Below, in pieces: positions 22,633 to 33,616 of a stretch of 64,000 nucleotides of DNA (its first letter is position 1; each line of letters opens with the position of its first letter). Where the stretch lies: the NCBI RefSeq assembly GCF_019320115.1, contig NC_089591.1, forward strand, positions 59,261,702 through 59,325,701. Reading direction: 5' to 3'. Both the position numbers and the translations under genes were made by a program. The notes under the pieces are model-generated. The model was not told the origin of the DNA and did no database searches. It saw only the letters and a program-made list of their open reading frames with translations. Source of the DNA: Miscanthus floridulus (taxonomy: Eukaryota > Streptophyta > Magnoliopsida > Poales > Poaceae).

Positions 22633-23344
22633 GAAAGACGTTTGCGTATAGTTTTGGTTTGTTCCTTGTTACTGTATTACAGTACTGCACTGTAGTGTGA
22701 AACAACTGGAGTTTGGAATTGGGGTCTGGGAGTTTTCTAGGCGGCTACGGTTGAGAATTTCTTCTTAAAATCTTTATAATTTTGCTATATCATGCCCGGG
22801 TAATAAAAAAGGTCCCTCTAACACCTAAGCATGTTATAAAAAAAATTTATGCAGGATATTTTCTTTAAGAAATTAAAAAAAAATCATGCATGCTATTTTA
22901 GAGGATCATATTGGTTATGGTTCAAGGCACTGCTAGTGTGAAAACTAAAGAGAGAAGTTTCGATTGGCAAACAAAGCGTTGGAGGTTATGCCGGTTATCA
23001 CTTTTAGATGTGTTTGCTAAGAATGGATGGCAAAGTAATAATATACTTTGATTTTCTACTATTTGAGTGCACTGTTTTTTATTTGTTTATGTTAACAAAT
23101 AAGCTAATAATTGTATGTGGTCGCAGAGACCGTTTTTTTTTTTTTTGATGTTTTAGAAGAGTCCTACACCTAGATTAAAGGTGTTGTGAGAATCGGGTGA
23201 AATATTCATTCTCCACAACTGAAATTTTAGTTACATCAATTTTCCTAGGAACCACACTAAAATAGTCACAATAACTCTAGTACAAGTCAATTTTAGTTTA
23301 TTCCTTCCTATATACACATGCTTTACTCCCTTCGATGCATGCTA
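22633..23344. other. Intergenic, nothing recognised
   Basis: AT-rich DNA with homopolymer runs (a T17-like run near 23130). No coding homology or element ends were recognised. Confidence 0.5.
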
Positions 23345-23493
23345 CTCTATCTGTTTTAAATTATAAGTCGCTTTAACTTTTTAGTTCATCCATTTTGCTA
23401 TGTATCTAGATATATTATTATATCTAGATGCATAGTAAGTAAAATGAACGTACCAAAAAAGTCAAAGCGACTTATAATTTGGAACGGAGAGAG
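23345..23493. mobile_element. Stowaway-like MITE forming a near-perfect hairpin
   Basis: 149 bp between TA duplications (23343-23344, 23494-23495). The left arm TTAAATTATAAGTCGCTTTA pairs with the right arm AAAGCGACTTATAATTTGG, and the complementarity continues through the GTTCATC/GATGC centre, so almost the whole element can fold back. Confidence 0.85.
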
Positions 23494-23863
23494 TATTTTG
23501 GAAGAAGAAAGGGGAAAGCAGTTGTGGGGTGGGGTGGGGGGAGGGGGGGAATAAGGTGTTGGGAGAATATTTTCACCCAATCTCTGAACCAATACCGTGG
23601 AACGATCATTCTCCTGCCGGCCGAGTTATTTTTTTTTCCGCTGATGACTGAATTTGTGCGATGCTCAAGGAACGTACAAAGTTGTAAAGTTGTCATGAAT
23701 CATAATCCCTTGTCTAGAGCTAGATTCCGCCATTAATTCGGGCATAGTAGGTCGCTTTATTTGCTAGCATGGATCAAAACCATTTTAGTCGTGAAGAGAA
23801 AAGAAAAAGGAAGAAGATAATGTACATGTACATGGCGACGGTACCAATACAATCGCTACAAGC

Positions 23864-26800
23864 CTACAACACGCTGTATAGTTGCACCAACAGCGGGTGA
23901 TCTCTCGTGATCTCGTCCACGAACGAGCTGACGTTCCGGTCGGCGGCGCGCCTGGCCTCCACCGTCACGACGCGGTCCCGCAGCGCCCAGACCTTCTCCT
24001 GCAGGCGCCGGCCCTCGTCGCCGTCGTCCATGACCCTCCCGATGCCGGCCCCGACGTCGTCGCGGCTCATGCCGCCGTCGAGCCTGAGCCCGATCCGCCA
24101 CACCCCGGTGATGTAGGCGCAGTTGATGAACTGGTCCCCGGAGACCGGGTAGCAGAGCAGTCGCACCCCGTGCTGGATGGCCTCCAGCGTGGAGTTCCAG
24201 CCGCAGTGGGTGAGGTAGCACCCCACGGCGGCGTGGCAGAGCACGTCCTGCTGCGGCGCCCAGTCCACGAGCTTGCCCTGGCCCGCCACGCGGTCCTCGA
24301 ACCCGTCGGGGAGCCCCGAGCGCCAGGACGCGTCGCGCTTGAGCGCCCACAGGAACGGGCGGGCCGTGGCCTCGAGCCCCAGCGCCAGCTCGCGGACCTT
24401 GTCTGGGCCGATCGACCCCACCCAGCTGCCGAACGAGACGTACACCACCGACCCGGCGCGCTGCGCGTCCAGCCACCCGATGCACGTCGAGTCCGCGCGC
24501 CACATGCTGGGGTTCTTGCCGCACTGCTGCTGCTGTTTCGTGCGCTCGCCGGCGCCGCCCGGTAGCAGCACCGGGCCGATGGGGAGGACACGCGGGCCCT
24601 GCCGCGCGAGGCGGTGCGCATCGTCGTCGTTCTCGTTGCCAGCGGCTGCAGCTGGACACCCGGCCTCGCCCGGGAAGGAGTTGACGAGCACCCAGCGGAA
24701 GCCCCGGGCGCGGTGCAAGGTCTGGAGCCAGAAGGCGAACCTGGAGCTCCGAGTGGCCGAGTCGCCGACGAGCCACGGCAGCTCCTCGACACGGAGCTCC
24801 ACCTGCGCCGGCAGGATCTCGAGGCCCCGGATCGTCGCCGTCCGGCCGTCGTCCTGAACGACCTGTTGTTCATCGCCGTCGGACGACTCAACAGCCGACG
24901 AGATCGGTGTACCTTCACGTCAGGAAAAAAAGAAAAGAAAGGCAGCCAGCAGTTAGTGCATGATGATAACTGGAGTATGCAAGATTCCTGTCCTAGGTTC
25001 CATGTGGCCAAGTACGCGTCCGTATGCGTGCCGCTACGCGACGGCGCACTTTGATCGCGATTCGCGACGATCCCCGCGCGCGTGTCGCGAGGCACCAGCG
25101 ACGCACGTCCGCGAACGCACGGCACGGATTGGCTGGCTGGCAGCTATCACTCGTCACATCAGCCGCTACCTGGCAGCTCGATTATTCGATCAGCCGACCG
25201 ACGGAGCTGCTGCCGTTCACCTTCTGACTGTAACGTGTTCAGTTCTGGGCCAAACGGAATATGGGGAGGACCACTCACTACGGGCCATCTTTGTCGTCTT
25301 CCGTCCGTCCGTCGCCGTCCAGATGCACAAAGCACAACTGCACTTCCCGGGTGCACGAAACACTGTACCATTATACTACTGGTACAGGAAGAACTCCCCA
25401 CGTGGGGAAATTTTTACGTCGTGCAGTGCAGTGCAGTGCCCAGGACCACTTTTATTTGCTGGAACTGCTCGTGCCACGGCTGACTCCGATCAGTTTGTTT
25501 TCAGCATCAAGGCCACCTAAGCACCAAGAACTGACTGAGCCACGCCTCCAAAGGATCCGTGAAGATATTTGACTTTTTTTTCAGATTCAGAAAAGATAAA
25601 CATGACTCCCTAATTATTTCCTCGTTATCCACTCTGGATCCACGTGCAGATGTACGAAAACTGCAGCAGCGCTCCTGCCACATCGTGCCGGAACAGACCG
25701 GGGACTTTTCAAAAAGGAGGAGGAGAAAAAAAAAAGGTACTCCTACTGTAAGGTAGAGGTAGGAGCACATCACGTGTCGACTAGTGCCCGATGGGAGAAG
25801 TCAACTTTATCGCGAGATGTGATCCTGCTGGGCCAAAACTGAGCCGGAGAGGCAGGCGAGGCGCACCTCAAAAATGGTGAGAACGAACGTGGGTCTGCCC
25901 CAGCCAGGCAAGGAGATCCGGAGATGGATGCACCATGATTCGATCATGCATGGATCTGATCCCATCCAGAGCATGCAGTCAGTGGTTGGATGGAGAGGGG
26001 AGACCACGGGCCCGCAGGGAAGGGAGGGGCCGACGGCAAAACAAGAAAGGAAAACTAGAAAAGGAAGGACCCAAGGCCCGGTCTGCTCTCCCCCGCCCCG
26101 GGCTCATCGGCTCCGCTGTCGATCGCAACGTTCAGCTCAAGGAACAAGGGGCCAGCAGTCCAGCACACAGACTTGGCAACATGGGGCGTGCCACTCCACA
26201 CATAAGTCATATATATGAAGGTACTGAGTGATTAGGTGACGCAGCTGGCAGAAACATTATAAGATGTACGACTGCCACACTTTCTATTGTCACGTGCTCC
26301 AATTGGACGTACCAACACTCAACATTTGTTAATACAGAAAAAAAAATGTTATGGTGTGTGGAATGGGCATGGACTGGCTTACATTTTTAGTTTGCTCTAA
26401 GCGAATTTTACATTATGCGTTACTATCTACCAGAGCAAAACCGGGCTTGCATTGTAGGGCTAAGAAAGCAACAAAATAGCTAGAAAGGGGTTTTCGTTAA
26501 AGCTTAGCAATATAATTTCCACTTGTTTAGGTGGATATGTACACTCTTTTTCTTTTTGGTGAAAAGATGTGGATGTACACTTGTGACTGCTAGCTTTACG
26601 TTAGTTTGCATTGTGATGTCGGATAGATTGTGCGTCAGTGAGTGCAAATCCAAGGTGTAAATGAAAGATGCAACACTTTTATCCGAGGTTTTTTAGGAAA
26701 AAAACAAAGTTGCAACTAACTGAGATGGAGGTCGCACAAAAGTTTGAAGGAGGGGGTTTGTCCTAAACAATGCATGGCAACGTTATTTTACGTTAGTATA

Positions 26801-27791
26801 AGAAGCCAAAGCCGTCGTATAGCATTAGGCGGCCATGCTGCTAATGTGGATCAAATAGGTCTTTGTTAACAGGTGTGTTGGAGGAAGCTAATAGATGCTA
26901 ATAGTTAGTATGCTGCTCTTTTTTTTTACAGAAATGAGTATGCTACGATTAGCAGATATAACGACCGAGCCCTAGTTGGGGCCTATGATTAAGGATCGTG
27001 CCTCTCGGCCGGCAAAATCCAGATTATTCTAGAGGGATCTCGAAGCATATATATGCAGGTCAAGGACCTCAAATATATATCTTTTGGTTTCCACCATCTC
27101 AAGGTCAACTCTACCATGTTACATGTCCGGTGCAACTCCGAACACAAGGAAGCTCTAAGCAGCGTGGGTGCCCACGGATTTTCAACTTGTTTTTTTAGCT
27201 GGAACAATATTTTTCTCTCACAGCAAATCAGAACAGTGTTTTGGCTTATTTTTTCAGCGAAGCGAACGGAGCGGAGTAGTATGTACCTGATTCCGAGATC
27301 AAGCCCTTCTCGAGGAGCTCCGGGATGGCGGCGACGACGCGGTAGCAGGCGAGCATCGCGGGCCAGAACCCGGCCGCAGGCACGCCGCAGCGCACGGCGA
27401 CGGGCACGGCCCACGACGCCAGCACGTCGACGACGACGCAGGCGACCGGCGGTACCCTGCGTGGCGGCGACGTCGTCAGCATGCGCTCCAGGTGCAGGGG
27501 CATGTGGTGCTCCATGGAATGCACGATGTCGCGGAACCCCGGGGTGTCGTCGTCGCCAGCGGCGGTGTCCTGGGCGGCGATGCCGCTGGGGATGGACGCC
27601 AGCGCGACGCCGTCACCAACACAGCCGCAGGCTGTAGCGATGCGTCGGTGGATGAAGTCCGGTACGGCGACGGTGGGCGCGACGCCGTGCGCGGCGAGCA
27701 CGCCCGCCAGCTGCAGCATGGGCGTGATGTGGCCCTGCGCCGGGAACGGCACCAGGAGCACGGCCGGGTGGGCCACCGCCTCGGCCCCCAT
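23864..27791 (-). CDS. UGT82A1: UDP-glycosyltransferase, UGT82A1-like
   Basis: Family 1 glycosyltransferase that moves a sugar from UDP-sugar to a small lipophilic acceptor in the cytosol; the acceptor is unknown. Exon 1 is 27791-27287 and exon 2 is 24912-23864, giving 1554 bp (517 aa). The single intron (24913-27286, 2.4 kb) splits the Gly codon in ISESG|TPISS. The N-terminal acceptor domain has PFPAQGHITPML with the catalytic His at residue 21, and the partner Asp is probably residue 122 (VVVDVLASW). The C-terminal PSPG box (about 386-429) reads WAPQQDVLCHAAVGCY, then LTHCGWNSTLEAIQHGVRLL, ending PVSGDQ. HSMEHHMPLHLERML, RCGVPAAGFWPAML and YVSFGSWVGSIGPDKVRELA are close to what I remember of Arabidopsis UGT82A1. 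The frame is intact throughout. GC content is very high, which gives long antisense and shifted open frames that are not genes. Confidence 0.93.
24913..27286 (-). other. Intron of the UGT82A1-like gene
   Basis: 2374 bp with donor GTACAT at 27286-27281 and acceptor ...GACGTGAAG at about 24913, read on the minus strand. It has no coding homology. It holds a truncated GTTCGC-family MITE next to the donor (27194-27275), poly-A/T runs, and short GC-rich stretches near 25020-25240 and 26000-26160. Confidence 0.8.
27194..27275. mobile_element. Truncated hAT-like MITE (GTTCGC family) near the UGT splice donor
   Basis: TTTAGCTGGAACAATATTTT, then CTCTCAC, to TTCAGCGAAGCGAACGGAGC is the reverse complement of the MITE at 29603-29731, lacking one end. 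It ends about a dozen bases before the UGT intron donor. Confidence 0.7.
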
Positions 27792-27942
27792 GCGCGCGTG
27801 CGATCAGCTTCTGTGAAGAACGAAGGCTACGTTGTCGATCTACGTGTACGACTGGACCTGCGCCACGGAGGCTTATACTCCTTTCTTCTCCGTGGCCTGG
27901 GTGGGATGGATTGCGAGGCAACGAACGCAGCGTCCGTGAGGT

Positions 27943-27950
27943 TTTATATA
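27943..27950 (-). promoter_or_regulatory. TATA box of the UGT82A1-like gene
   Basis: TATATAAA on the minus strand (GGCTATATAAAACC), about 150 bases upstream of the ATG at 27791-27789. It predicts a TSS near 27915. Confidence 0.6.
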
Positions 27951-28063
27951 GCCGCCGCGCCTTGCCCCGCGCTGGCTCTCGCCCACTTTCCCGTTTGTCT
28001 AGCCGAGGAGCTGCCTCACTTTTTTTTAGGGAGCTTGAGCTTTGGATGACGAGCTCGCATGCA

Positions 28064-28311
28064 CTCTCTCCGTTTAGAAAAATATGCAATTCTAGTAGTA
28101 TCATGTTTTAGTATTTTAAATTTGATTAATTATAAATAAAAAATATCAGTATTTATGATATTAAATAAATATTATTAGATTAATTATAAAATATATTTCC
28201 ATAATACATTGATTTAGGATCGTAAAGATGAATATTATTCGCTAGAAATTTAGTTAAACGTGAACTATTTTTTTAGCACGCAACTTATAGATGTATATTT
28301 TGATAGAGGAG
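28064..28311. mobile_element. Stowaway-like MITE, degraded
   Basis: It starts CTCTCTCCGTTTAG and ends TTTTGATAGAGGAG, followed by TA. The AT-rich body contains TATTAAATAAATATTATTAG and TTTAGTTAAACGTGAAC, as in the related copies at 20148 and 29252. The left TA is not preserved. Confidence 0.55.
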
Positions 28312-28443
28312 TAAACAGTGTAGTAGCGGTGTCGTGTAATATGGTCTGCGTGTCGTCCCGAGGCGATTCGAAGATTCGTCACGGGTTTTGGTGTAGCCGC
28401 GCGGGATTTTTTTTTCTTTTTTTTTATTGAAACAGCATAAAGA

Positions 28444-28560
28444 GCATGTTCGTTGATTGGTTTCTAGGCTGATAAACCCGACTAGTATTAGTTTATTGTG
28501 AGAGAAAAACACTGTTAGCTGACTGATAAATCGTGACTAAAACCGTCTAACTAACGGGCT
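28444..28560. mobile_element. hAT-like MITE, GTTCGC family, degraded
   Basis: CATGTTCGTTGATTGG at one end, the family core TGTGAGAGAAAAACACTGTT in the middle, and CTAACTAACGGGCTG at the other end. The terminal repeats have diverged. Confidence 0.6.
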
Positions 28561-28682
28561 GAAAGAATCAAAACCACGGTCGCTCATTTTTGGCGGTGGA
28601 TGGCCGAGGGCCCAAGGCCCCTTTTCGATAGATGTAAATGACCTGACCGTGTGGGTGAGCTGTTTGGTCTGGGTATGACTTA

Positions 28683-29024
28683 GGCCATGTTTGTTACTGC
28701 ATGAAAATTTTAGTCCCTGTCCCATCGGATGTTTGGACACATGTATGAAGTATTAAATATAGATAAAAAAAATAACTAATTGCACAGATTGTGGCTAATT
28801 TACGAGACGAATTTTTAAGCCTAATTAGTCCATGATTTGATAATGTGGTGCTACAGTAAATATGTGCTAATTGTGGATTAATTAGGCTTAATAAATTCGT
28901 CTCGTAAATTAGTCTCCATCTATGTAATTAGTTTTATAATTAACTCATATTTAGTTCTCCTAAATAACATCCGAACGTCTGATGTGACATGGACTAAAAT
29001 TTAGTCTATGGAACTAAATACCCC
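28683..29024. mobile_element. Tourist-like (PIF/Harbinger) MITE
   Basis: 342 bp flanked by TTA on both sides (28680-28682 and 29025-29027). The ends GGCCATGTTTGTTAC and GGAACTAAATACCCC are imperfect inverted repeats. Inside are the inverted pair ACGAGACGAATTTTTAAGCC / GGCTTAATAAATTCGTCTCG and the motif GGTGCTACAGTAAA, common in grass MITEs of this kind. Confidence 0.85.
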
Positions 29025-29251
29025 TTAGTAGTAGTTCATTCCTAAAGAACTTCTGTAGTCATTTTTTTGTACCTGCACACGCGGAAGAAGGTAGTCAGTC
29101 GTTCAAAAACACGCGAACGCTAACAAGTTGAAAAGGCAGTATGCAGTGGTCATTTTCTTTGGGTTGTGTCTGCATGAGGTGATTTACATTTTTTATTACT
29201 AAACCATCAACCCATACCCCACTACACGGTCTAGAATTCTATACACTGCTA

Positions 29252-29504
29252 CTCCGTCCTATAAAACACAGTCGCTATAGTATTAATGTTGGGGAAACTT
29301 TTATGAGTTTAACTTGATTTGTTGAAAATATTAACAATATTTATATCTCTAAATAAGTTTATTATAATTATATATTTAATGAGCTATCAATGATACTAAT
29401 TATGTACCATAAATATTAATAGTTTCTTATATATATTAGATCAAAGTTAAAAATATTTGACTTCTCGAGAAACAAGAATGACACTTTTTACGTGACAAAG
29501 GGAG
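29252..29504. mobile_element. Stowaway-like MITE
   Basis: 253 bp with ends CTCCGTCCTATAAAAC...GACAAAGGGAG and flanking TA (29250-29251, 29505-29506). The AT-rich body resembles the copy at 20148. Confidence 0.8.
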
Positions 29505-29602
29505 TACAAAGTATCAAATATTCCATGCTTGATTTAGTACATAAGACTGATTTAAATTAATTATTTTACTCTATATTCTTTTCTAACACAATACCTATTA
29601 AT

Positions 29603-29731
29603 GGCTCCGTTCGCTTCGCTGAAAAAATAAGCTGAAACACTATTCTGGCTGATTTGCTATGAGAGAAAAATATTGTTCCGGCTAAAAAAATAAGCTGAAA
29701 AGTACAGATTATAAGATAAGCGAACAGGGCC
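29603..29731. mobile_element. hAT-like MITE, GTTCGC family
   Basis: 129 bp with inverted ends GGCTCCGTTCGCTT...AAGCGAACAGGGCC and the core TGAGAGAAAAATATTGTT. The flanks do not show a convincing 8-bp duplication. Confidence 0.8.
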
Positions 29732-30175
29732 AATAGATATTGTATAATTTTCTATTGGGTTATAATAAATTTACTAGTTATTCTATATTTGTTTTCATCA
29801 TTAGCACTACGTCTCTAAGTGTTTTAATATATATTTAGTTAAAACTTTAGCTCACCTTGCGGCGAATAGGAGAGCGGAAGCACGGTGAATCGTTGGGAGT
29901 GAAAAACAGTGTGGATTGTGCAGAGCAGATTTCCTCTTCTTTGCGCGGGCGAAAAAGGGGAATCGCTAGCGATACCTATGAGGAGCGGACGATGACTTCG
30001 TTGTTGGTAGTGCTCCACTAGATTCTCGAGGAGCTTATGTTCGAGGAGCTTATGTCGAAAAATTGCACGATGTAAGCATGCTAAAAAGGATTAGTGAGCT
30101 CGACGCGTTAACCTGTCCATGTATCTGTATCTTTTATAAAGCTAATTCTCACTGTTACAGGATTTATCTCAATAT
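29732..30175. other. Intergenic, nothing recognised
   Basis: Mixed AT-rich DNA leading into the tandem array. There is a local repeat of GAGGAGCTTATGTTCGA / GAGGAGCTTATGTCGA near 30030-30055. Confidence 0.5.
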
Positions 30176-31025
30176 GCAAAATATCCACGTCATCTTTCAC
30201 TAATAGCTATATCATGCCACACTAACTTCCAACCTCTTAATACAAGCTATCCACGTCATCTCAAGTTATATCTCAACATACAAGACATCCACATTATCTT
30301 CCACTAATAACCATGTCATGCCATTAACTTTGAACCTCTTAATGCAAGTTATCCACGTCATCTCAAGTTCTATATCAACATGCAAGACATCCACATCATC
30401 TTTCACTAATAGTCATGCCATGTCACTAACTTCCAACATCTTAATACAAGCTATCCACGTCATCTCAAGTCCTATCTCAACATGCAAGACATCCACATCA
30501 TCTTCCACTAATAGCCATGTCATGCCACTAACTTCCAACCTCTTAATGCAAACTATCCACGTCATCTCAAGTTCTATCTCAATATGCAAGATATCCACAC
30601 ATCATCTTCCACTAATAGCCATGTCATGCAACTAACTTCCAACCTCTTAATGCAAGCTATTTACGTCATCTCAAATTCTATTTCAACATGTAAGACATCC
30701 ACATCATGTTCCACTAACTATTCACGTCATTTTTCAGTAACAGACATGCCATGCTACTAACTTCCAACCTCTTAATGCAAACTATCCACGTCATCTCAAG
30801 TTCTATCTCAACATGCAAGACATCCAAATCATTTTCCTCTAATAGCCATGCAATGGCACTAACTTCCAACATCTTAATACAAGCTATCCACGTCATCTCA
30901 AGTTCTATCTCAACATGCATGACATCCACATCATGTTCCACTAACTATCGACAACATATTTCAGTAACAGATATGTCATGCCACTAACTTTCAACCCCTT
31001 AATACAAGTTATCTATGTCATCTCT
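30176..31025. repeat. Tandem array of a 102-bp unit (34 codons)
   Basis: The anchor TCCACGTCATCTCAAG recurs at about 30250, 30352, 30454, 30556, 30785 and 30887. Spacing is exactly or almost exactly 102 bp where the units are complete, with partial units (about 62-64 bp) near 30660-30785. Each unit contains two related halves, ATCCACGTCATCTCAAG and ATCCACATCATCTTCCACTA, plus CTAACTTCCAACCTCTTAAT. Because 102 is a multiple of three, open frames of 60-105 codons with a 34-residue period appear on both strands. I do not think they are translated. Confidence 0.9.
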
Positions 31026-31772
31026 ACTTAATTTTATTTTCAACTTTGCAATCTCCGCAACAAATATAAAAGGAGAGAACCAACAAATAAGGAGAGGCTC
31101 TAAATCCTCCACAAATCTCTCAAAATCCCCCATAAATCTTTTTGTATTGATGGATTTGGTGGATCTGAGCTCCCTCTCTCTCTCATTGTCGTTAACCCTA
31201 GATCTCCCTATTTCTCTGTTTCTCTCGTGAAAAGAACAGACACGCACGCAAGTGAGGGAGGCTCGGCTGCCCCCATTGTGCTGTGTTGGTCACTTTTCTA
31301 AAGAGTCCTTGAGGTTGTCAGATACTGCAAAAGAGCCCCTCTTAATAGGAGCTGTAATCACACTAGTGCATCTAGTAGTAAGTATTAGTGTAGAGATTTT
31401 AAAGCGAGTATCCAGTAATATTATATTTTTACAAAGCATTTTATTATTCAGTTTCCATTCACCTTTTGTGTGCATATATATATACAATCATATCTCTGTT
31501 CTGCATTTGTGCGGGACAATTTGCTACGAGATGGACATGCATTCTTCTAATCCGGCCGGACGAACGACCTCGACGTGTCAACTTATAAAATATAGAAAAA
31601 GGCACTATGATGCGTGCCATTGCCTGCAGGACCACCGACAGCCCCATCGAGTTGGGCTCGTTGCAGAGGAGCCTTTCGCTTTGCCAATGCGAGTTACGGG
31701 AAATTGCCAGATTATGTGGTCGGAGCTTGGATGTGCTCACTTGCTCAGGCACCACTGTGTGCCGACCACCGT
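31026..31772. other. Intergenic, nothing recognised
   Basis: Contains a CT-rich stretch near 31170-31190 and short open frames without family features. Confidence 0.4.
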
Positions 31773-32080
31773 CACTACTACAACACAAGGATATTGTAAT
31801 ATTTTATGTAATATATTCATCAATGTGTTCCAATAAAATTCTATAGTAACATAAAATAGTGTGTTACAGACTTCGGTTGTAACACAAAACACTTCTTTTA
31901 TAAAAAATATGTTACTGACAATACTTATAGTAACACAAAATTAATGTTACAAGCAAAATATTACAAAAGTGTACTATGTTGTAACACATAAATGGAACAT
32001 ATAAAATGTGTAACAAATATATGCCCTGTAGCAATACAAAATAATGTTACAGTCCAAGTATTACAAAGAAACATATACAC
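31773..32080. mobile_element. CACTA-like terminus with subterminal repeats
   Basis: CACTACTACAACACAAGG begins here. It is followed by many copies of a short motif on both strands (GTAACAC / TGTTAC) between about 31850 and 32070. This is the pattern of an En/Spm (CACTA) end. The matching right end is uncertain. The inverted sequence CTGTAGTAGTG at 39069-39079 matches for 10 bases, but the flanking trinucleotides differ. Confidence 0.5.
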
Positions 32081-33616
32081 GTGGACCTTTCTATTCATAG
32101 GCTACATGCACATCACGCCTGAGTGTCGTCAAGGCTGTTAGGCTGTCACATCATGATCATCGCATGACAATCAAGTAGTAATGAGTAGGCGATTAAAAAG
32201 GTCAGTTTGATGCCAGAGCTGTTGTCAATTTATTAGGTCGAGCTCAAGACACTCTAGATAGAGCCATACACAAAGAAGAACAAGTACAACAGAGAAGAAA
32301 AAATTTGAAAAACAAAAAACAAAAAATGTGAATTAAATGGGAGTAATATAGATATTTTTTACGTTGTTGCCAGAACCCACTAACCTACCACTATATAGGT
32401 TGATCTAGAATTTCATCTTTTTGGTCACTTGAGTACCAGGTCAAATTTACAACACATTGTCACATAATATTGTTTTATATGATCAAAACCTTAGTGCAAA
32501 CGTTTTTTGTGCAAACGTTTTTTGTGGTTTTGGGTCTAACAAAAAGGCTATGCCAAAATAGTCAGGTATGACAGCCAAAAAAAAGTTTAATCGAATAAGT
32601 AATCACCAAGTAAAAAAATGTCTCAATGTTATAAAACGCATAGAAAGGCCACAAAAGAAGGCACATTTGAGTCTGGCCTTTAAATGATATTTGAGGCAAT
32701 ATTAAACAAGTGCCATCACAAATAAAATAGGAAATTCAAAAATAGCCTCCAACATGTTTTGTGGTAATATCCAGAATACCATGAGCCATCATCCGAACAT
32801 TTACATATAGAATGTGAATTCTCAAATGGTTTGACAATAAAAGAAAAATATATGCTCTCCAACTTCACAACTATGCATCCATCATACTTTAGGCTTAAAC
32901 AAGGTGAAGCGGCCGAGCAAACAAGCAATTGAGAGCTTGTCTCACTAAAGTTAGGCCCACTGGATGCCCAGGCACCCAGGCCAAAATCAAAAGTACCATA
33001 TTAGTAGAAATATTTCACCCTTTGTGCACCCCCCCTCAGCCCAAAACGAGGCACCCCCCACCGGCCCAATCAGTCATCACACTATCACAGCACTACTCAG
33101 ACTCTAGCACGTAGACGTAGTTGCTTCCAAGAGAAGGAGACGGGAAACAGCCCCGCGCGGCAGCGCGCGAGTCCGCCAGGGCCGAGGAGGCCACGACGTT
33201 TCGCCGAACGCAGAGAGCCAGGCAGCCAGCGACGCCGACGGCAGCAGTGATGTGGCTCGCCAGCAACACTCCCTGCTGACGCCTGCGCCCCTTCCCCTTC
33301 CTGGCTTCCAGTGGCGTCGAGCCGAGCGCCTGACGGCCACGGCAACCGAGCGGCGAGCACCCTCGCCCTCATGGCCTCTCTCTGATCTGGTCCAAAAGAA
33401 AAGGCAAGGCATCAAACCATCAATATATTTATCTTGTATTTCAATCAATTTAAGTCTCACATCCGATTTCGATTTTTGATGGTTATACGTTGAAATTGAG
33501 TAGCCTGCATGTTTAGGGTGAGTGTGTTAATTGGGGGTTTCTCTTTTTTTATATATGTTTGCATTTATGATAGTATGGATCTACAATTTGATTATGCTTG
33601 TAAATGATAGGTAATC
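32081..33616. other. Non-coding flank of the hAT element
   Basis: AT-rich until about 33020, then GC-rich at 33115-33390. The GC-rich part precedes the transposase frame and could be its 5' end or promoter. GTGCACCCCCCCTCAGC near 33021 resembles GTGCACCCCCCGTCA near 35697 on the far side of the transposase. I could not define element ends. Confidence 0.4.

Noticed and set aside
23856..25125. 306- and 352-aa minus-strand frames and a 227-aa plus-strand frame over the UGT
   Set aside because: Arg/Pro/Ala-rich shadow frames caused by high GC. The PSPG box and other UGT motifs are only in the annotated frame.
27990..28110. A second UGT or other gene upstream on the minus strand (163-aa frame 27613-28104)
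   Set aside because: It overlaps UGT exon 1 in another frame and runs across the likely promoter; shadow frame.
30318..30987. Repetitive proteins on both strands over the tandem array
   Set aside because: The 34-residue period follows from a 102-bp repeat unit; equal openness on both strands argues against coding.
30176..31025. CRISPR-like array
   Set aside because: The whole unit repeats with no constant repeat/variable spacer pattern, and the DNA is a plant nuclear genome.
33097..33460. Arg-rich minus-strand frames near the hAT transposase
   Set aside because: Short GC-rich island with frames open on several strands; no family features.
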